A DNA stretch of 64,000 bases from Chthoniobacterales bacterium (GTDB lineage: Bacteria > Verrucomicrobiota > Verrucomicrobiia > Chthoniobacterales > JAATET01): NCBI GenBank assembly GCA_036569045.1, contig DATCRI010000087.1:64381-128380 (forward strand), read 5' to 3'. Numbering within the stretch: the first letter of the stretch is position 1; each line of letters starts with the position of its first letter. Of this stretch, positions 37,010 to 45,240 are shown in pieces. Below the pieces are notes generated by a model. The model ran no database searches. It worked only from the letters and a program-made list of their open reading frames with translations, and was not told the origin of the DNA. The position numbers and the translations under genes were made by a program.

Positions 37010-39364
37010 TTAATTCGTCTCCGATGGCGGGGCGATGCTGACCACCGGCTCGAAGCTGCCCTTCGCTGGGGCCAGCGATTTCGGTTCGCTCGCGTCCATC
37101 CGGGAAAGCATCCAGGCCGCGAGGGGAGCCGCCGAGCCGCCTCCGGATTTCGCGCCCTGCACGATCACGCAAATGGCGTATCGGTCCTTTTGCCGGGTCG
37201 CGAAACCCGTAAACCAGCCGTTGATATCGGCGACTCGATTTCCGGCGGAATCCATCCGCCAAATCTGCGCGGAGCCGGTCTTGCCCGCGACATCCATCCC
37301 GGGCAGCCGTGCCTTGATGGCGGTGCCTCCCGATTCATTGACCGCCCGCCACATGCCGCGCCGCACTCGCTCGATGTCATTCGGCGCAATGCCTGCGTCA
37401 GCCACGAGATCGTTGCGAACCTTTGCCGGCTCCACTTTCGCGGGTCGATCCATCGCTTCCCTGCGCTCGATCAGGCGGGGCAGGTAAACCTTGCCGCCGT
37501 TCGCGAGGGACGCGGCGACCATCGCTAGCTGCAGCGGCGACGCGAGAGTGTTGCCCATTCCGATGGAGACATTGGCCGTGTATCCCGCACTCCATTTGTC
37601 CCTGGGGTTGATTTTCGCTAGCGATTCCGGACTGCCAACCACGCCGGGATTCTCACCACTGATCGGCACGCCGGTCTTTTGGCCAAGGCCGAGCCGCCTG
37701 GCCGTGTCCGTCATGGTTTCGATCCCCGCCGCGTTTCCATATTGGTAGAAGTAGAGGTTGCACGAAACTTTCAACGCCTCCTCCATGCCCAGCGTGCCGT
37801 GGGTATGACCGCTGCCGTAGACCCAGCATTTCATCAACACATTCCCATAGCTCACACCCCCGTCGCAGGAGAATTGCTTGTCTCCCAGACCGGCGCGCAG
37901 TCCCGCCAGGGCGGTCACCGTCTTGTAGGCGGAGCCGGGCGTGTAGCCATTCACCGCGCGATTCAGCAGTGGCGCCGTTTCGTCGTTCACGAGAGCCTTC
38001 CATTCCTCGTCCTTGATTGCCGGAAAAAATCGATTCGGATCGAATGACGGCACGGACGCCATTGCGAGAATGTCGCCATTCGCGGGATCGACGATCACTG
38101 CCGCGCCGCGCGCCACCTTGCGCAACGCTTCCTCCGCCGCCATCTGCGCCCGCGCATCGATCGTCAACACCACCACTTCCCCTGGCTTGGGCAGGCGATC
38201 CCGATCGAGATTCCAAAGCAGGCTCGCCGCAAAAGCCCCCAGCGGGTAGCTCGCCAAAGGCCGCTGGTTTTCCCGAGGCCAATACTCCGCCAGCAGCACG
38301 CCGTTCCGATCAACGATCCTGCCGACGCCGGGCTCGGGCCGGATATCCGGCGTGACCGCGCGCGTGAGAAACGTCACCGCGAGCACCGCGGCGGGAATCG
38401 CCCCGATGCGCCACCAGCGGCGCGCGCCCGTCGAGAATCCGGCGATCCATTGGATACGGCGGCGCAGCTCGCTCCGGCTCTCGAAGATTCCGAGCGCCTC
38501 GGCGCCGCTGGGCGTGAAGCCGGTCGACAGCCTCAGCAGGGCCTCGCCATAAGTTCCACGCTGCGTTTCGCCCGACCGTTTGAGCACCCATTCGTCGCAG
38601 GCCAGCTCCCGGTCCGCGCGGATGCGGCGAAACGCGAACCAAAGAACGGGATTGAACCAATGCACGGCGCGCAGCACGGCCAGCAGCATATTGAGATGCA
38701 CGTCTCCGCGCACCCAGTGGCCCAGCTCATGAAGAAGAATAAGGCGGATTTCTTCGTCGTCGAACGCACGCGTAAACCCCTCCGGCAGCAGCATGTGTGG
38801 ACAGAACATCCCGGCGACAGCAGGCCCTTCCTGGCCCGGCATCTGCACCAATCTTACCCGTGCTCGTATTCCCAGCCTGGCGCGGCACTCCTCCAGCATA
38901 TCGCGCAGCCGTTCGTCTTCCGGCTCCCGCAGCCGCTTCAAACGGCGGCGGAACTCGCGATTTTCCCGCACCAGGATGGCCAGCATGACGACTGCGACCA
39001 GCCCCCAGATCACTGCGAAGGCTTCCTTCCAATGGATTGCGACCGGCACGACGCCTGTCTCCTCGGCCATTTTCGCCGGGGGTTCCGGCTCGGGGTGAAA
39101 GGTCTCGAACGGGCCGGGACCGACCCGAATTTCCGGGATCGAAACAGGCGGCGCCGGCGTGAACCAGTTGAAGACGCTGAGGCGGCTTTCCGGCAGCGCC
39201 GGCAGCACCAGCAGAGCAAGCAAAGGCAGCCAGAGCGCGTGCCGCCAGACGGCCGGCAGCCATCGGAGCAAGGCCAGCTGCACCAGCAGGATCAGCCCCA
39301 CCAGCAGGGACGCCTGCCAGGAGCGCTCGATGATCCAGTCGAAACAAGAGACGAGCGCGTTCAT
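37010..39364 (-). CDS. BlaR1-like M56 metalloprotease fused to a class B penicillin-binding transpeptidase
   Basis: A 784-residue membrane protein. The N-terminal half is a BlaR1/MecR1-type M56 domain: TM helices near 15-35, 41-58 and 115-132, the zinc motif HELGH at 212-216, the third ligand region RELACDEW at 252-259 and a fourth helix at about 320-336. The C-terminal half (about 345-784) is not the class D beta-lactamase-like sensor of BlaR1. It is a class B PBP2/MrdA-like transpeptidase with SAYK at 478-481, SCN at 534-536 and KTG at 695-697. Its start overlaps the blaI-like stop by 4 nt. It probably senses beta-lactams or wall stress and cleaves the repressor. Confidence 0.9.
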   Translation of the reverse strand: MNALVSCFDWIIERSWQASLLVGLILLVQLALLRWLPAVWRHALWLPLLALLVLPALPESRLSVFNWFTPAPPVSIPEIRVGPGPFETFHPEPEPPAKMAEETGVVPVAIHWKEAFAVIWGLVAVVMLAILVRENREFRRRLKRLREPEDERLRDMLEECRARLGIRARVRLVQMPGQEGPAVAGMFCPHMLLPEGFTRAFDDEEIRLILLHELGHWVRGDVHLNMLLAVLRAVHWFNPVLWFAFRRIRADRELACDEWVLKRSGETQRGTYGEALLRLSTGFTPSGAEALGIFESRSELRRRIQWIAGFSTGARRWWRIGAIPAAVLAVTFLTRAVTPDIRPEPGVGRIVDRNGVLLAEYWPRENQRPLASYPLGAFAASLLWNLDRDRLPKPGEVVVLTIDARAQMAAEEALRKVARGAAVIVDPANGDILAMASVPSFDPNRFFPAIKDEEWKALVNDETAPLLNRAVNGYTPGSAYKTVTALAGLRAGLGDKQFSCDGGVSYGNVLMKCWVYGSGHTHGTLGMEEALKVSCNLYFYQYGNAAGIETMTDTARRLGLGQKTGVPISGENPGVVGSPESLAKINPRDKWSAGYTANVSIGMGNTLASPLQLAMVAASLANGGKVYLPRLIERREAMDRPAKVEPAKVRNDLVADAGIAPNDIERVRRGMWRAVNESGGTAIKARLPGMDVAGKTGSAQIWRMDSAGNRVADINGWFTGFATRQKDRYAICVIVQGAKSGGGSAAPLAAWMLSRMDASEPKSLAPAKGSFEPVVSIAPPSETN

Positions 39365-39741
39365 TTCTGCCCTTCCCGCTCGCTCAGGATGCGCTTCAAC
39401 TCGCGAATCTCCTCCTTTGTGAGATCCGCCTTCGTCGCGAAGTGCACGAGCAGCGGCTTCCCGGCTCCACCGAACACGCGATTCAGAAACGACTCGCTCT
39501 CGCTATGGACGCACTGCTCGCGCCGGACGAGCGGATGGTAGAGATAGCGATTCCCGTCCGGCTTCGAGGCCAGGGCGCCCTTCTTGACCAGCCGCGCGAG
39601 CAGGGTGCGGATCGTCTGGTGCTTCCATTTCATGCGCTGCGCGAGGCGTTCGATGATCTCCGCCGCGGCCACCGGGGCCGACTCCCATGCAATCTCCATC
39701 ACGCTCCACTCGGACTCCGAGATTTTCGGTGGATTCTTCAT
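39361..39741 (-). CDS. blaI: BlaI/MecI-family transcriptional repressor
   Basis: A 126-residue winged-helix repressor. The start ATG 39741 (MKNPPKISESEWSVMEIAWE) is the canonical N-terminus; a longer frame exists but crosses the operator. DNA-binding helices are at AAEIIERLAQRMKWKHQTIRTLLARL, the wing is KKGALASKPDGNRYLYHPL, and the C-terminal dimerisation helices end ELKRILSEREG. The operon is blaI then the M56/PBP fusion with a 4-nt overlap. Two BlaI-type operators lie just upstream. Confidence 0.94.
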   Translation of the reverse strand: MKNPPKISESEWSVMEIAWESAPVAAAEIIERLAQRMKWKHQTIRTLLARLVKKGALASKPDGNRYLYHPLVRREQCVHSESESFLNRVFGGAGKPLLVHFATKADLTKEEIRELKRILSEREGQK

Positions 39742-39754
39742 AGCGCCGCACAAA

Positions 39755-39772
39755 TGACTACATATGTAGTCA
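39755..39772 (-). promoter_or_regulatory. BlaI operator 1, perfect 18-bp palindrome
   Basis: TGACTACATATGTAGTCA is a perfect palindrome containing the TACA-n-n-TGTA core bound by BlaI/MecI. It is 13 bp upstream of the blaI start codon. Confidence 0.85.
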
Positions 39773-39773
39773 A

Positions 39774-39794
39774 TGTCAACCACAAATGTAGTCA
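39774..39794 (-). promoter_or_regulatory. BlaI operator 2 (imperfect) with embedded -35 box TTGACA
   Basis: The window 39777-39794 matches operator 1 at 13 of 18 positions, with a perfect half-site TGTAGTCA. The centre-to-centre distance to operator 1 is 22 bp, two helical turns. On the minus strand TTGACA (39779-39774) sits between the two sites and is a consensus -35 for blaI; the -10 is not obvious (CATTTG at 17 bp). Confidence 0.7.
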
Positions 39795-39812
39795 CTAGGC
39801 TAATACGCCTAG
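39795..39812 (-). terminator. Short inverted repeat at the end of the ABC ATPase gene
   Basis: CTAGGC and GCCTAG form a perfect 6-bp stem with a 6-nt loop. The repeat contains the ATPase stop codon. No T tract follows. It might act as a weak terminator separating the ABC operon from blaI. Confidence 0.3.
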
Positions 39813-40621
39813 ATGTAACTGGCACGCAGTAGCTCCGCCGCGCGCTCGTCGAGCAGTTCTCGGGCGCGGATCTCGTGGAAACGGTCCACGAGGTCCTCGG
39901 GGCGCAAGCGGCGCTTGTCGGCGCCGCGAATGTCGTGGGCGACCTGTCCTTTGTGCAGCATCACGATGCGGCCGCCGAGATTCACGGCCTGCTGCATCGA
40001 GTGCGTCACCATGAGCGTCGTGAGCTTTTCGCGGCCCACGACTTCCTCGGTAAGCTGGATCACCTGGTCCGCGCTTTTCGGATCGAGCGCGGCGGTGTGC
40101 TCGTCGAGCAGCAGCAGCTTGGGCTTGAGCCAGGTCGCCATGAGGAGCGTGAGCGCCTGGCGCTGCCCGCCGGAGAGCGAACCGATGGCGTTGTCGAGAC
40201 GGTCCTCGAGCCCCATGCGCAACGTGGCGATGCGGGCCCGCAGCTCGTCCATGAGCCGGCGATTCAACGCCCAGCCCAGCCCGCGGCCGAGCCCGCGGCG
40301 CGAGGCGAGGGCGAAGTTTTCCGCGATGGAGAGATTCGGCGCGGTGCCGCTGAAAGGATTCTGGAAAACTCGGCCAATCAGCGCGGCGCGCCGATGCTCG
40401 GGCAGCCGCGTGATGTCGACGCCGGCGAGTCGCAGCGAACCGGAATCGACGTAGAACGAGCCGGCCACGGCATTGAGCAGCGTGGACTTGCCCGAACCGT
40501 TCATCCCAAGAAGCTGCACGAACGAGCCCTCCTCGACCTCGAGATCGATGCCCTGCAAAGCGCGCACTTCGTTCACGGTGCCGGCGTTGAAGGTTTTGCG
40601 AATGTTTTTGAGGGAAAGCAT
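39809..40621 (-). CDS. ABC transporter ATP-binding protein (TrpZ-like amino-acid/aromatic uptake family)
   Basis: A 270-residue ABC ATPase with Walker A GMNGSGKST, signature LSGGQRQALTLL and Walker B KLLLLDEHTAALDP, followed by the H-loop VTHSMQQAVNLGGR. The DEHTAALDP sequence and the partner proteins put it with the ATPases of TrpXYZ-type uptake systems, which use ABC_sub_bind proteins. It is separated from its permease partner by the GxxExxY cassette. No Shine-Dalgarno precedes the start; the bases before it read CCTCCTGTAAAACTG, the complement of a Shine-Dalgarno, because the cassette's repeat arm ends here. Confidence 0.93.
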   Translation of the reverse strand: MLSLKNIRKTFNAGTVNEVRALQGIDLEVEEGSFVQLLGMNGSGKSTLLNAVAGSFYVDSGSLRLAGVDITRLPEHRRAALIGRVFQNPFSGTAPNLSIAENFALASRRGLGRGLGWALNRRLMDELRARIATLRMGLEDRLDNAIGSLSGGQRQALTLLMATWLKPKLLLLDEHTAALDPKSADQVIQLTEEVVGREKLTTLMVTHSMQQAVNLGGRIVMLHKGQVAHDIRGADKRRLRPEDLVDRFHEIRARELLDERAAELLRASYI

Positions 40622-40622
40622 C

Positions 40623-41097
40623 AGTTTTACAGGAGGGAACAGAGGAAACGGAGAAGGTTATTCATTCGCTCCGGGTAACATCATGCGGTGAACACCGTCG
40701 ACCAGCTTGGCCGTTCGAAAGTTGATCAACAACCCAATCGGCACATCGACCAACTTCATGTAGCTTAAAAGCTGCGCCTTATGGATGGGAGCGATCGCCT
40801 CGACGGATTTCAATTCGAGCAGCACACATCCTTCAACGAGAAGATCGAATCTCAGGGCTTCTTCAAATACGAGGCCTTTGTATTCGACCCGAACAGCTTG
40901 CTGACTGAGCACCGCTCGATTGCGGAGTTCGAGTTCGCGCTGCATGCATTTTTCGTAAATCGATTCGATCAATCCCGGCCCTTTCAATCGATGAACCTCT
41001 ATCGCTGCGCCGATGAGATCTTCGGTCAACGAATTCGCCTTCAGAAAAAGCGGATGCATGCCTTTCCTCCCTTCTCTCCGTTGCCTCCTGTAAAACT
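40623..41097. mobile_element. 475-bp GxxExxY cassette with 14-bp terminal inverted repeats
   Basis: AGTTTTACAGGAGG at 40623-40636 is repeated in exact inverted form at 41084-41097. The similarity continues inward imperfectly as purine-rich tracts (AACAGAGGAAACGGAGAAGG against CAACGGAGAGAAGGGAGG). The segment holds one gene, the GxxExxY protein, and separates permease from ATPase in an otherwise tightly packed ABC operon; the right end starts at the permease stop codon. No transposase or target duplication is evident. I read it as a small inserted unit, not an established element type. Confidence 0.55.
40658..41059 (-). CDS. GxxExxY protein (PD-(D/E)XK nuclease-like)
   Basis: A 133-residue protein with the name-giving motif at residues 29-35 (GLIESIY). 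The pattern Asp72 (ALRFDLLVEG), Glu82-x-Lys84 (LLELKSVE) and Gln96-x-x-x-Tyr100 (HKAQLLSYM) is that of PD-(D/E)XK nuclease folds (PDDEXK_3). The family is widespread, often in multiple copies per genome, with no known function. This copy lies between inverted repeats inside an ABC transporter operon. A GGAGG at its 5' flank, in the right repeat, is 25 bp from the start; GGAAAGG is nearer. Confidence 0.9.
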   Translation of the reverse strand: MHPLFLKANSLTEDLIGAAIEVHRLKGPGLIESIYEKCMQRELELRNRAVLSQQAVRVEYKGLVFEEALRFDLLVEGCVLLELKSVEAIAPIHKAQLLSYMKLVDVPIGLLINFRTAKLVDGVHRMMLPGANE

Positions 41098-42020
41098 CAT
41101 GCCGTCCTCCGCTTCATTTTTGCGATCAATCCCGGCAGCACGAGCGCGGCGAAGACGAAGATCGCGGTGATGAGCTTGAGGTCGTTCGGATTCAGGCCCG
41201 CGCGCAGGGCGATTGCGACGAGTTCGCGGAAGAGCACCGAGCCGAAGATCGCGCCGGTCAGCGTCAGCCCGAGGCTGCGCGTGCCTCCGGTCAGCGCCTC
41301 GCCGATGATCACGCTCGCGAGTCCCCACACCACCATGCCGATGCCCATCTGCGCGTCGGCGAAGCCCTGATATTGGGCGAGCAGCGCGCCGGAGAGGGCG
41401 ATGAGTCCATTCGCCAGCGCGAGGCCGAAGATGCGATAGCCCTCCACGTTCGCGCCGAGCGCGCGGACCATCTGCGCATTGTCGCCGGTCGCGCGCATCG
41501 CGGTGCCAATTTCGGTGCGGAAGAAAAAGTAAACCGCCAGCGCCGCCAGAACCGCGCACAGCAGCGCACCGGCCAGCATGCTCAGGTCCGCGGCCGTCAC
41601 CGCCCATCCGAAAAGATTCACCCGCTCGACTCCGAGCAGCTTTTCGCCGAGCGCGCCGGCTTCGCTCGCGAGCGTGCGATCAGCCATGAGCGGCACGTTG
41701 CTCTTGCCCATGATGCGCAGGTTTACCGAGTAGAGCGCGGTCATCACGAGGATACCGGAGAGCAGTGCGTCGATGCGGAACTTCGTGTTGATCACGCCCG
41801 TGAGCGACCCGGCGAGGAAGCCTGCGACGAGTGCGGCGAGCGTGGCGAGCGACGGCGGCCAACCCATGACGATGAGCGTGGCCGCGACGGCGGCGCCGAG
41901 CGTGATCGAGCCGTCGGTGGTGATGTCCGGCACCGAGAAGATGCGGAACGACACCATCACGCCCATCGCAAGGAGCGACAGGATGAGGCCGATGGTGAGG
42001 GCGCCGAGGAGAAGGGTCAT
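41097..42020 (-). CDS. ABC transporter permease (TrpY/branched-chain amino acid type)
   Basis: A 307-residue permease with about nine helices. RIFSVPDITTDGSITLGAAVAA near the N-terminus and the BPD_transp_2 pattern (TGDNAQMVRALGANVEGYRIFGLALANGL, then IGEALTGGTRSLG) match the permeases that accompany ABC_sub_bind binding proteins. The start ATG 42020 overlaps the STAS gene by 4 nt. The usual next gene, the ATPase, is displaced by the GxxExxY cassette. Confidence 0.92.
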   Translation of the reverse strand: MTLLLGALTIGLILSLLAMGVMVSFRIFSVPDITTDGSITLGAAVAATLIVMGWPPSLATLAALVAGFLAGSLTGVINTKFRIDALLSGILVMTALYSVNLRIMGKSNVPLMADRTLASEAGALGEKLLGVERVNLFGWAVTAADLSMLAGALLCAVLAALAVYFFFRTEIGTAMRATGDNAQMVRALGANVEGYRIFGLALANGLIALSGALLAQYQGFADAQMGIGMVVWGLASVIIGEALTGGTRSLGLTLTGAIFGSVLFRELVAIALRAGLNPNDLKLITAIFVFAALVLPGLIAKMKRRTA

Positions 42021-43207
42021 GGCGTGCCGGAAACAGGCGCGACCCAGCAGGCGCCGCGCAGGAATTCGCTGTCGCCGCTGCCCTCGGGGTCGCGGGTGTC
42101 GTTGAGGAGGTGAAGCACGGCCTGCAGTCCGCCAGCCTCGAAGATCTCCCGCACAGTCTCGTCGAGAACGATGGAGCCTTTGCGGATGGGACGGTAGGGG
42201 AAGACGGCGGCATGCACATGGGCCTTCACCGTGCCGTCGGAATCGACCGAACGCAGATGAGCATCCCATTCGGTGCCCGGCCGGGCCACGACGCCGGCGG
42301 CCAGGCACACGCTGTCTCGGAAGGACCGTTCGCTTGTGAAATTCAAGCGGTCGCGGATTTCCGGGAAGCCAAACGGATCGCGCACCAATCCCGACGGCGG
42401 CTGCCGCAGCGCTGCGCCCACGAGTCCCGCGACTTCCGCCGCCAGCACGAAGGCCGCGGCCGGCGCGCCGGAGTTTTCCAGCATCGCGGCGCAGACTTCC
42501 GCCAACGGCACGCCGCGGCATTCCGGCCGCACCTCGAAGCGCAGCAGCAAGCCCGGATCGCCCTCGGCTACGAGCCCGCTCGCCAGCCAGCCCGACGGCA
42601 CATACGCCTGCTCGGCGAGCAGGAAGTCGGGCCGAAGCGCGCCATTGGTGGGCAGATGCGCCACGCAACCGGCCATGCAGAGCATTTCACCGAGGTTTGC
42701 CATCGCTTTCTCCCGCGTCTCCGCCAGGGCGCCCACGCCGAGACCGAAGCGCGGGCGGACAAAGTCGATCTTCTCCCCGCCGGAAACATCGAACGCGCCC
42801 TCGCCAATGGCACGAAGCCGCACCGGCACCGCCGATCCATGGCTTTGCCATTTTGCCGACGCGCTCTCGAAACTGCGCACCTCCCTGGCCGCACCGACAA
42901 CCGGCGCCGGCGCGGCAAGCAGCACGCCGAGACCCGACAATTCGATGACCTTGGCCACGCCGGGCTGGGCGTTGCGCAGGGAGAAGGCTCCCTTGATTGC
43001 GAGCAACTGCTTGTAGCCGGAAATGACGACGCGCAGCCCCGCGGAGCTGATGTAATCGACGCCGGCGAAATCCATCACGATGCTATGCTCGCCGCCGCGA
43101 ATCGCCGACTCCAGCGCGGCCTGCACGGGCTCGGCCCAGGCCGCATCGAGGCGGCCGTTGAGCGTGAGCACGAGCGAATCGTTTTCGTGAGCGCGGTGAA
43201 TTTCCAT
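42017..43207 (-). CDS. STAS-domain protein with a large C-terminal domain of unknown function
   Basis: A 396-residue cytosolic protein. Residues 1-100 are a STAS domain of the anti-sigma-factor-antagonist type. LVLTLNGRLDAAWAEPV and SIVMDFAGVDYISSAGLRVVIS carry the conserved Asp-x-x-x-x-x-Ser-Ser-Gly block with the phosphorylatable Ser. The remaining 290 residues (for example RFGLGVGALAETREKAMANLGEML) are uncharacterised, but PP2C-like or UspA-like features are not seen. It lies between binding-protein and permease genes of an ABC uptake operon, an unusual partner. It may gate transport or link it to a partner-switch. Confidence 0.8.
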   Translation of the reverse strand: MEIHRAHENDSLVLTLNGRLDAAWAEPVQAALESAIRGGEHSIVMDFAGVDYISSAGLRVVISGYKQLLAIKGAFSLRNAQPGVAKVIELSGLGVLLAAPAPVVGAAREVRSFESASAKWQSHGSAVPVRLRAIGEGAFDVSGGEKIDFVRPRFGLGVGALAETREKAMANLGEMLCMAGCVAHLPTNGALRPDFLLAEQAYVPSGWLASGLVAEGDPGLLLRFEVRPECRGVPLAEVCAAMLENSGAPAAAFVLAAEVAGLVGAALRQPPSGLVRDPFGFPEIRDRLNFTSERSFRDSVCLAAGVVARPGTEWDAHLRSVDSDGTVKAHVHAAVFPYRPIRKGSIVLDETVREIFEAGGLQAVLHLLNDTRDPEGSGDSEFLRGACWVAPVSGTP

Positions 43208-43209
43208 CA

Positions 43210-45222
43210 CTAGGGGCGGATCACGGTTTCCATTTCGTCGAGGTAGCCCTGCGGGAGCACGAGGCCGTTCTTCGCGGCATTCGGCAGGCTGGCTTTTTTG
43301 ACCACGTGCGGCGAGAGCAGGAACGGGATTTTCGCGGGACTCTCGCCGTCCATCACGCGCAGGACCATCTTCGCGGTCTGCAAGCCGCACTCGTGATAAT
43401 CGCGGCCGAAGGACACCGGCGCACCAAGCTCGGTGGTGGTGCTGTTGAGCGAGAAGAGCGGCTTTTGCGTCTGGTTCGCCGCGCGCGCGATGGCGGTAAA
43501 GCCCGCGCTGGTGATGTTGTCGGAAATCTGGACGATCGCGTCGATGGGCCTCCCTGCCAGCGACATCGCGGCGTCGGGCAGCTCGGTGGGCGTGCTCACG
43601 GCCACGGTCTCGACCTCGAAGCCCCGGTCGCGCGCATGCGCGACGAAGGTATCCTTGAGATCGACGGAGTTCGCCTCGGCGGGGCAGAAGAGCGTGCCGA
43701 GGCGGCGGTATTGCGGGAAGTGCTTGCGCAGCAAGTCGAGCATCTCGTCGGTGGGCGCGAGCACGGACACGCCGGTGACATTCGGGAGGTGATCGTCGAA
43801 GGATTTTCCAGCGCCGACGATGACGGGATTCGCGATGAGCGTAAAAATCACCGGGCGATCCTTCACCTTGCGGATGGCCGCCTGGAGCGACGGCGTCGAG
43901 ATGGGAATGATGATGTCAGCACCATCGGTGAGCGCGGCATCGACGAGGCTGTTGAGCGTGCCCACGTCGCCCTGGGCATTGAGCAGCTTGAACGTGTAGT
44001 CGCGACCCTCGACGAGCGGCCATTTCGCCATGCCCTCGCGCAATCCGGCAACAGCCTCTTCGGCCGGGGGCGACTCGGTATACATGATCGCGTAAAGCTT
44101 CCACGGATGATCGCGGCGCAGCTTCGGCGCCGGTTCGGCGACGGCTTTGGCCGCCAGGCCGGGCCGCTCTTTTCCGTCGGGCGCGATGATGAGCTTGGCC
44201 CGCTGGCGCACGCTTTCGGGCAGCCTCCAGCCGTTCTTTGCGAGTTCGGCGAGCGCCTGCTCGTTGATGATCACGGACTCGGGCAGATAATTGACGATCT
44301 CGACCTTCGCCGGATCGAGGCCGTCGAGGACGTCCGCCGCGAGCTCGCCCGCGTGCCGGCCGACCTCGTAATAATCGGCGCCAATGTCGAACAGCGCCCC
44401 CTTGCGCGCATTCGGCGGGATCACGCTGAACACGGCGACGCCATTCTTGTTCGCCGCGGCGATGAGCTGGTCGGCGCCGACCATCACCATCACGTCGCCG
44501 GGCAGGAAGATCGCCTCGACACCGCGCGCCACCAGCGCCGCGGCCGCCTCGCCCACGCCGGCGGAGGAATCGATCGTCGCCTCCATGAGCTCGATGCCGA
44601 GACTGGCGCACACCTTGCGCGCGATTTCGATCTGCGCTTCGGAATTGGCCTCCGCCGCATTCCACACCACGCCGACCCGCTTGAGATCGGGCTTCATCGC
44701 GCGGGCGATCTTGAAGGCCGGCTCGACCGGTTGCATCGTGCCGAAGCCGGCCATCCAGGCGGGATGATCGAGCGGGTTCTCGCGGGAAAGTCCCACGCCC
44801 GCCGCCCACGGATCACTCACCACGCCGAAGACATGCCGCTTTTGCGTGGTCTTGTTGGCATTCGCCACCGATTGCAGCGCCAGCGTGCTGACCGTGATCA
44901 GCAGGTCGGCGTCGCCATTCGCCATGTCGCGGGCAATCGCGGCGCCCGTGGCGGTGTCGCCTTCGGCGTTGGACTTCTTCAACTGCATCGTCTGTCCATC
45001 CACGAACCCGCGGTCGCCCAGCGCATCGACCACCCCGCGCACCGCATCGTCGAGCACGGCCTGCGAGGCAGGCTGCGTGAGCGAGATCTTCACCGGTCGA
45101 TCGCGGTCCTGAGCTTTCTTTGCGGCGCTTTTTCTCGATCCGAGATCAGAGACAAGCAGCAAGGCCGCCGCGCCCAGAATGAGCGCGAGACCAAGAGCAA
45201 GACGGCGGCAGACTTCCAGCAT
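43210..45222 (-). CDS. Double-length ABC_sub_bind periplasmic binding protein
   Basis: A 670-residue exported protein with an N-terminal membrane segment (RLALGLALILGAAALLLVSDL, signal anchor). Two ABC_sub_bind (TrpX-like) domains in tandem follow, about 43-345 and 375-665. Each has the family patterns: ADLLITVSTLALQSVANA and ADIIIPISTPSLQAAIRK; RVGVVWNAAEANSEAQIEIA and RLGTLFCPAEANSVDLKD; then FDIGADYYEVGRHAGELAADVLDG and VSFGRDYHECGLQTAKMVLRVMDG. Normal family length is about 320-340, so this is a fused duplication. It probably delivers an aromatic amino acid or similar solute to the permease. Confidence 0.9.
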   Translation of the reverse strand: MLEVCRRLALGLALILGAAALLLVSDLGSRKSAAKKAQDRDRPVKISLTQPASQAVLDDAVRGVVDALGDRGFVDGQTMQLKKSNAEGDTATGAAIARDMANGDADLLITVSTLALQSVANANKTTQKRHVFGVVSDPWAAGVGLSRENPLDHPAWMAGFGTMQPVEPAFKIARAMKPDLKRVGVVWNAAEANSEAQIEIARKVCASLGIELMEATIDSSAGVGEAAAALVARGVEAIFLPGDVMVMVGADQLIAAANKNGVAVFSVIPPNARKGALFDIGADYYEVGRHAGELAADVLDGLDPAKVEIVNYLPESVIINEQALAELAKNGWRLPESVRQRAKLIIAPDGKERPGLAAKAVAEPAPKLRRDHPWKLYAIMYTESPPAEEAVAGLREGMAKWPLVEGRDYTFKLLNAQGDVGTLNSLVDAALTDGADIIIPISTPSLQAAIRKVKDRPVIFTLIANPVIVGAGKSFDDHLPNVTGVSVLAPTDEMLDLLRKHFPQYRRLGTLFCPAEANSVDLKDTFVAHARDRGFEVETVAVSTPTELPDAAMSLAGRPIDAIVQISDNITSAGFTAIARAANQTQKPLFSLNSTTTELGAPVSFGRDYHECGLQTAKMVLRVMDGESPAKIPFLLSPHVVKKASLPNAAKNGLVLPQGYLDEMETVIRP

Positions 45223-45240
45223 TCCGGGAAAAGGCGGAAG

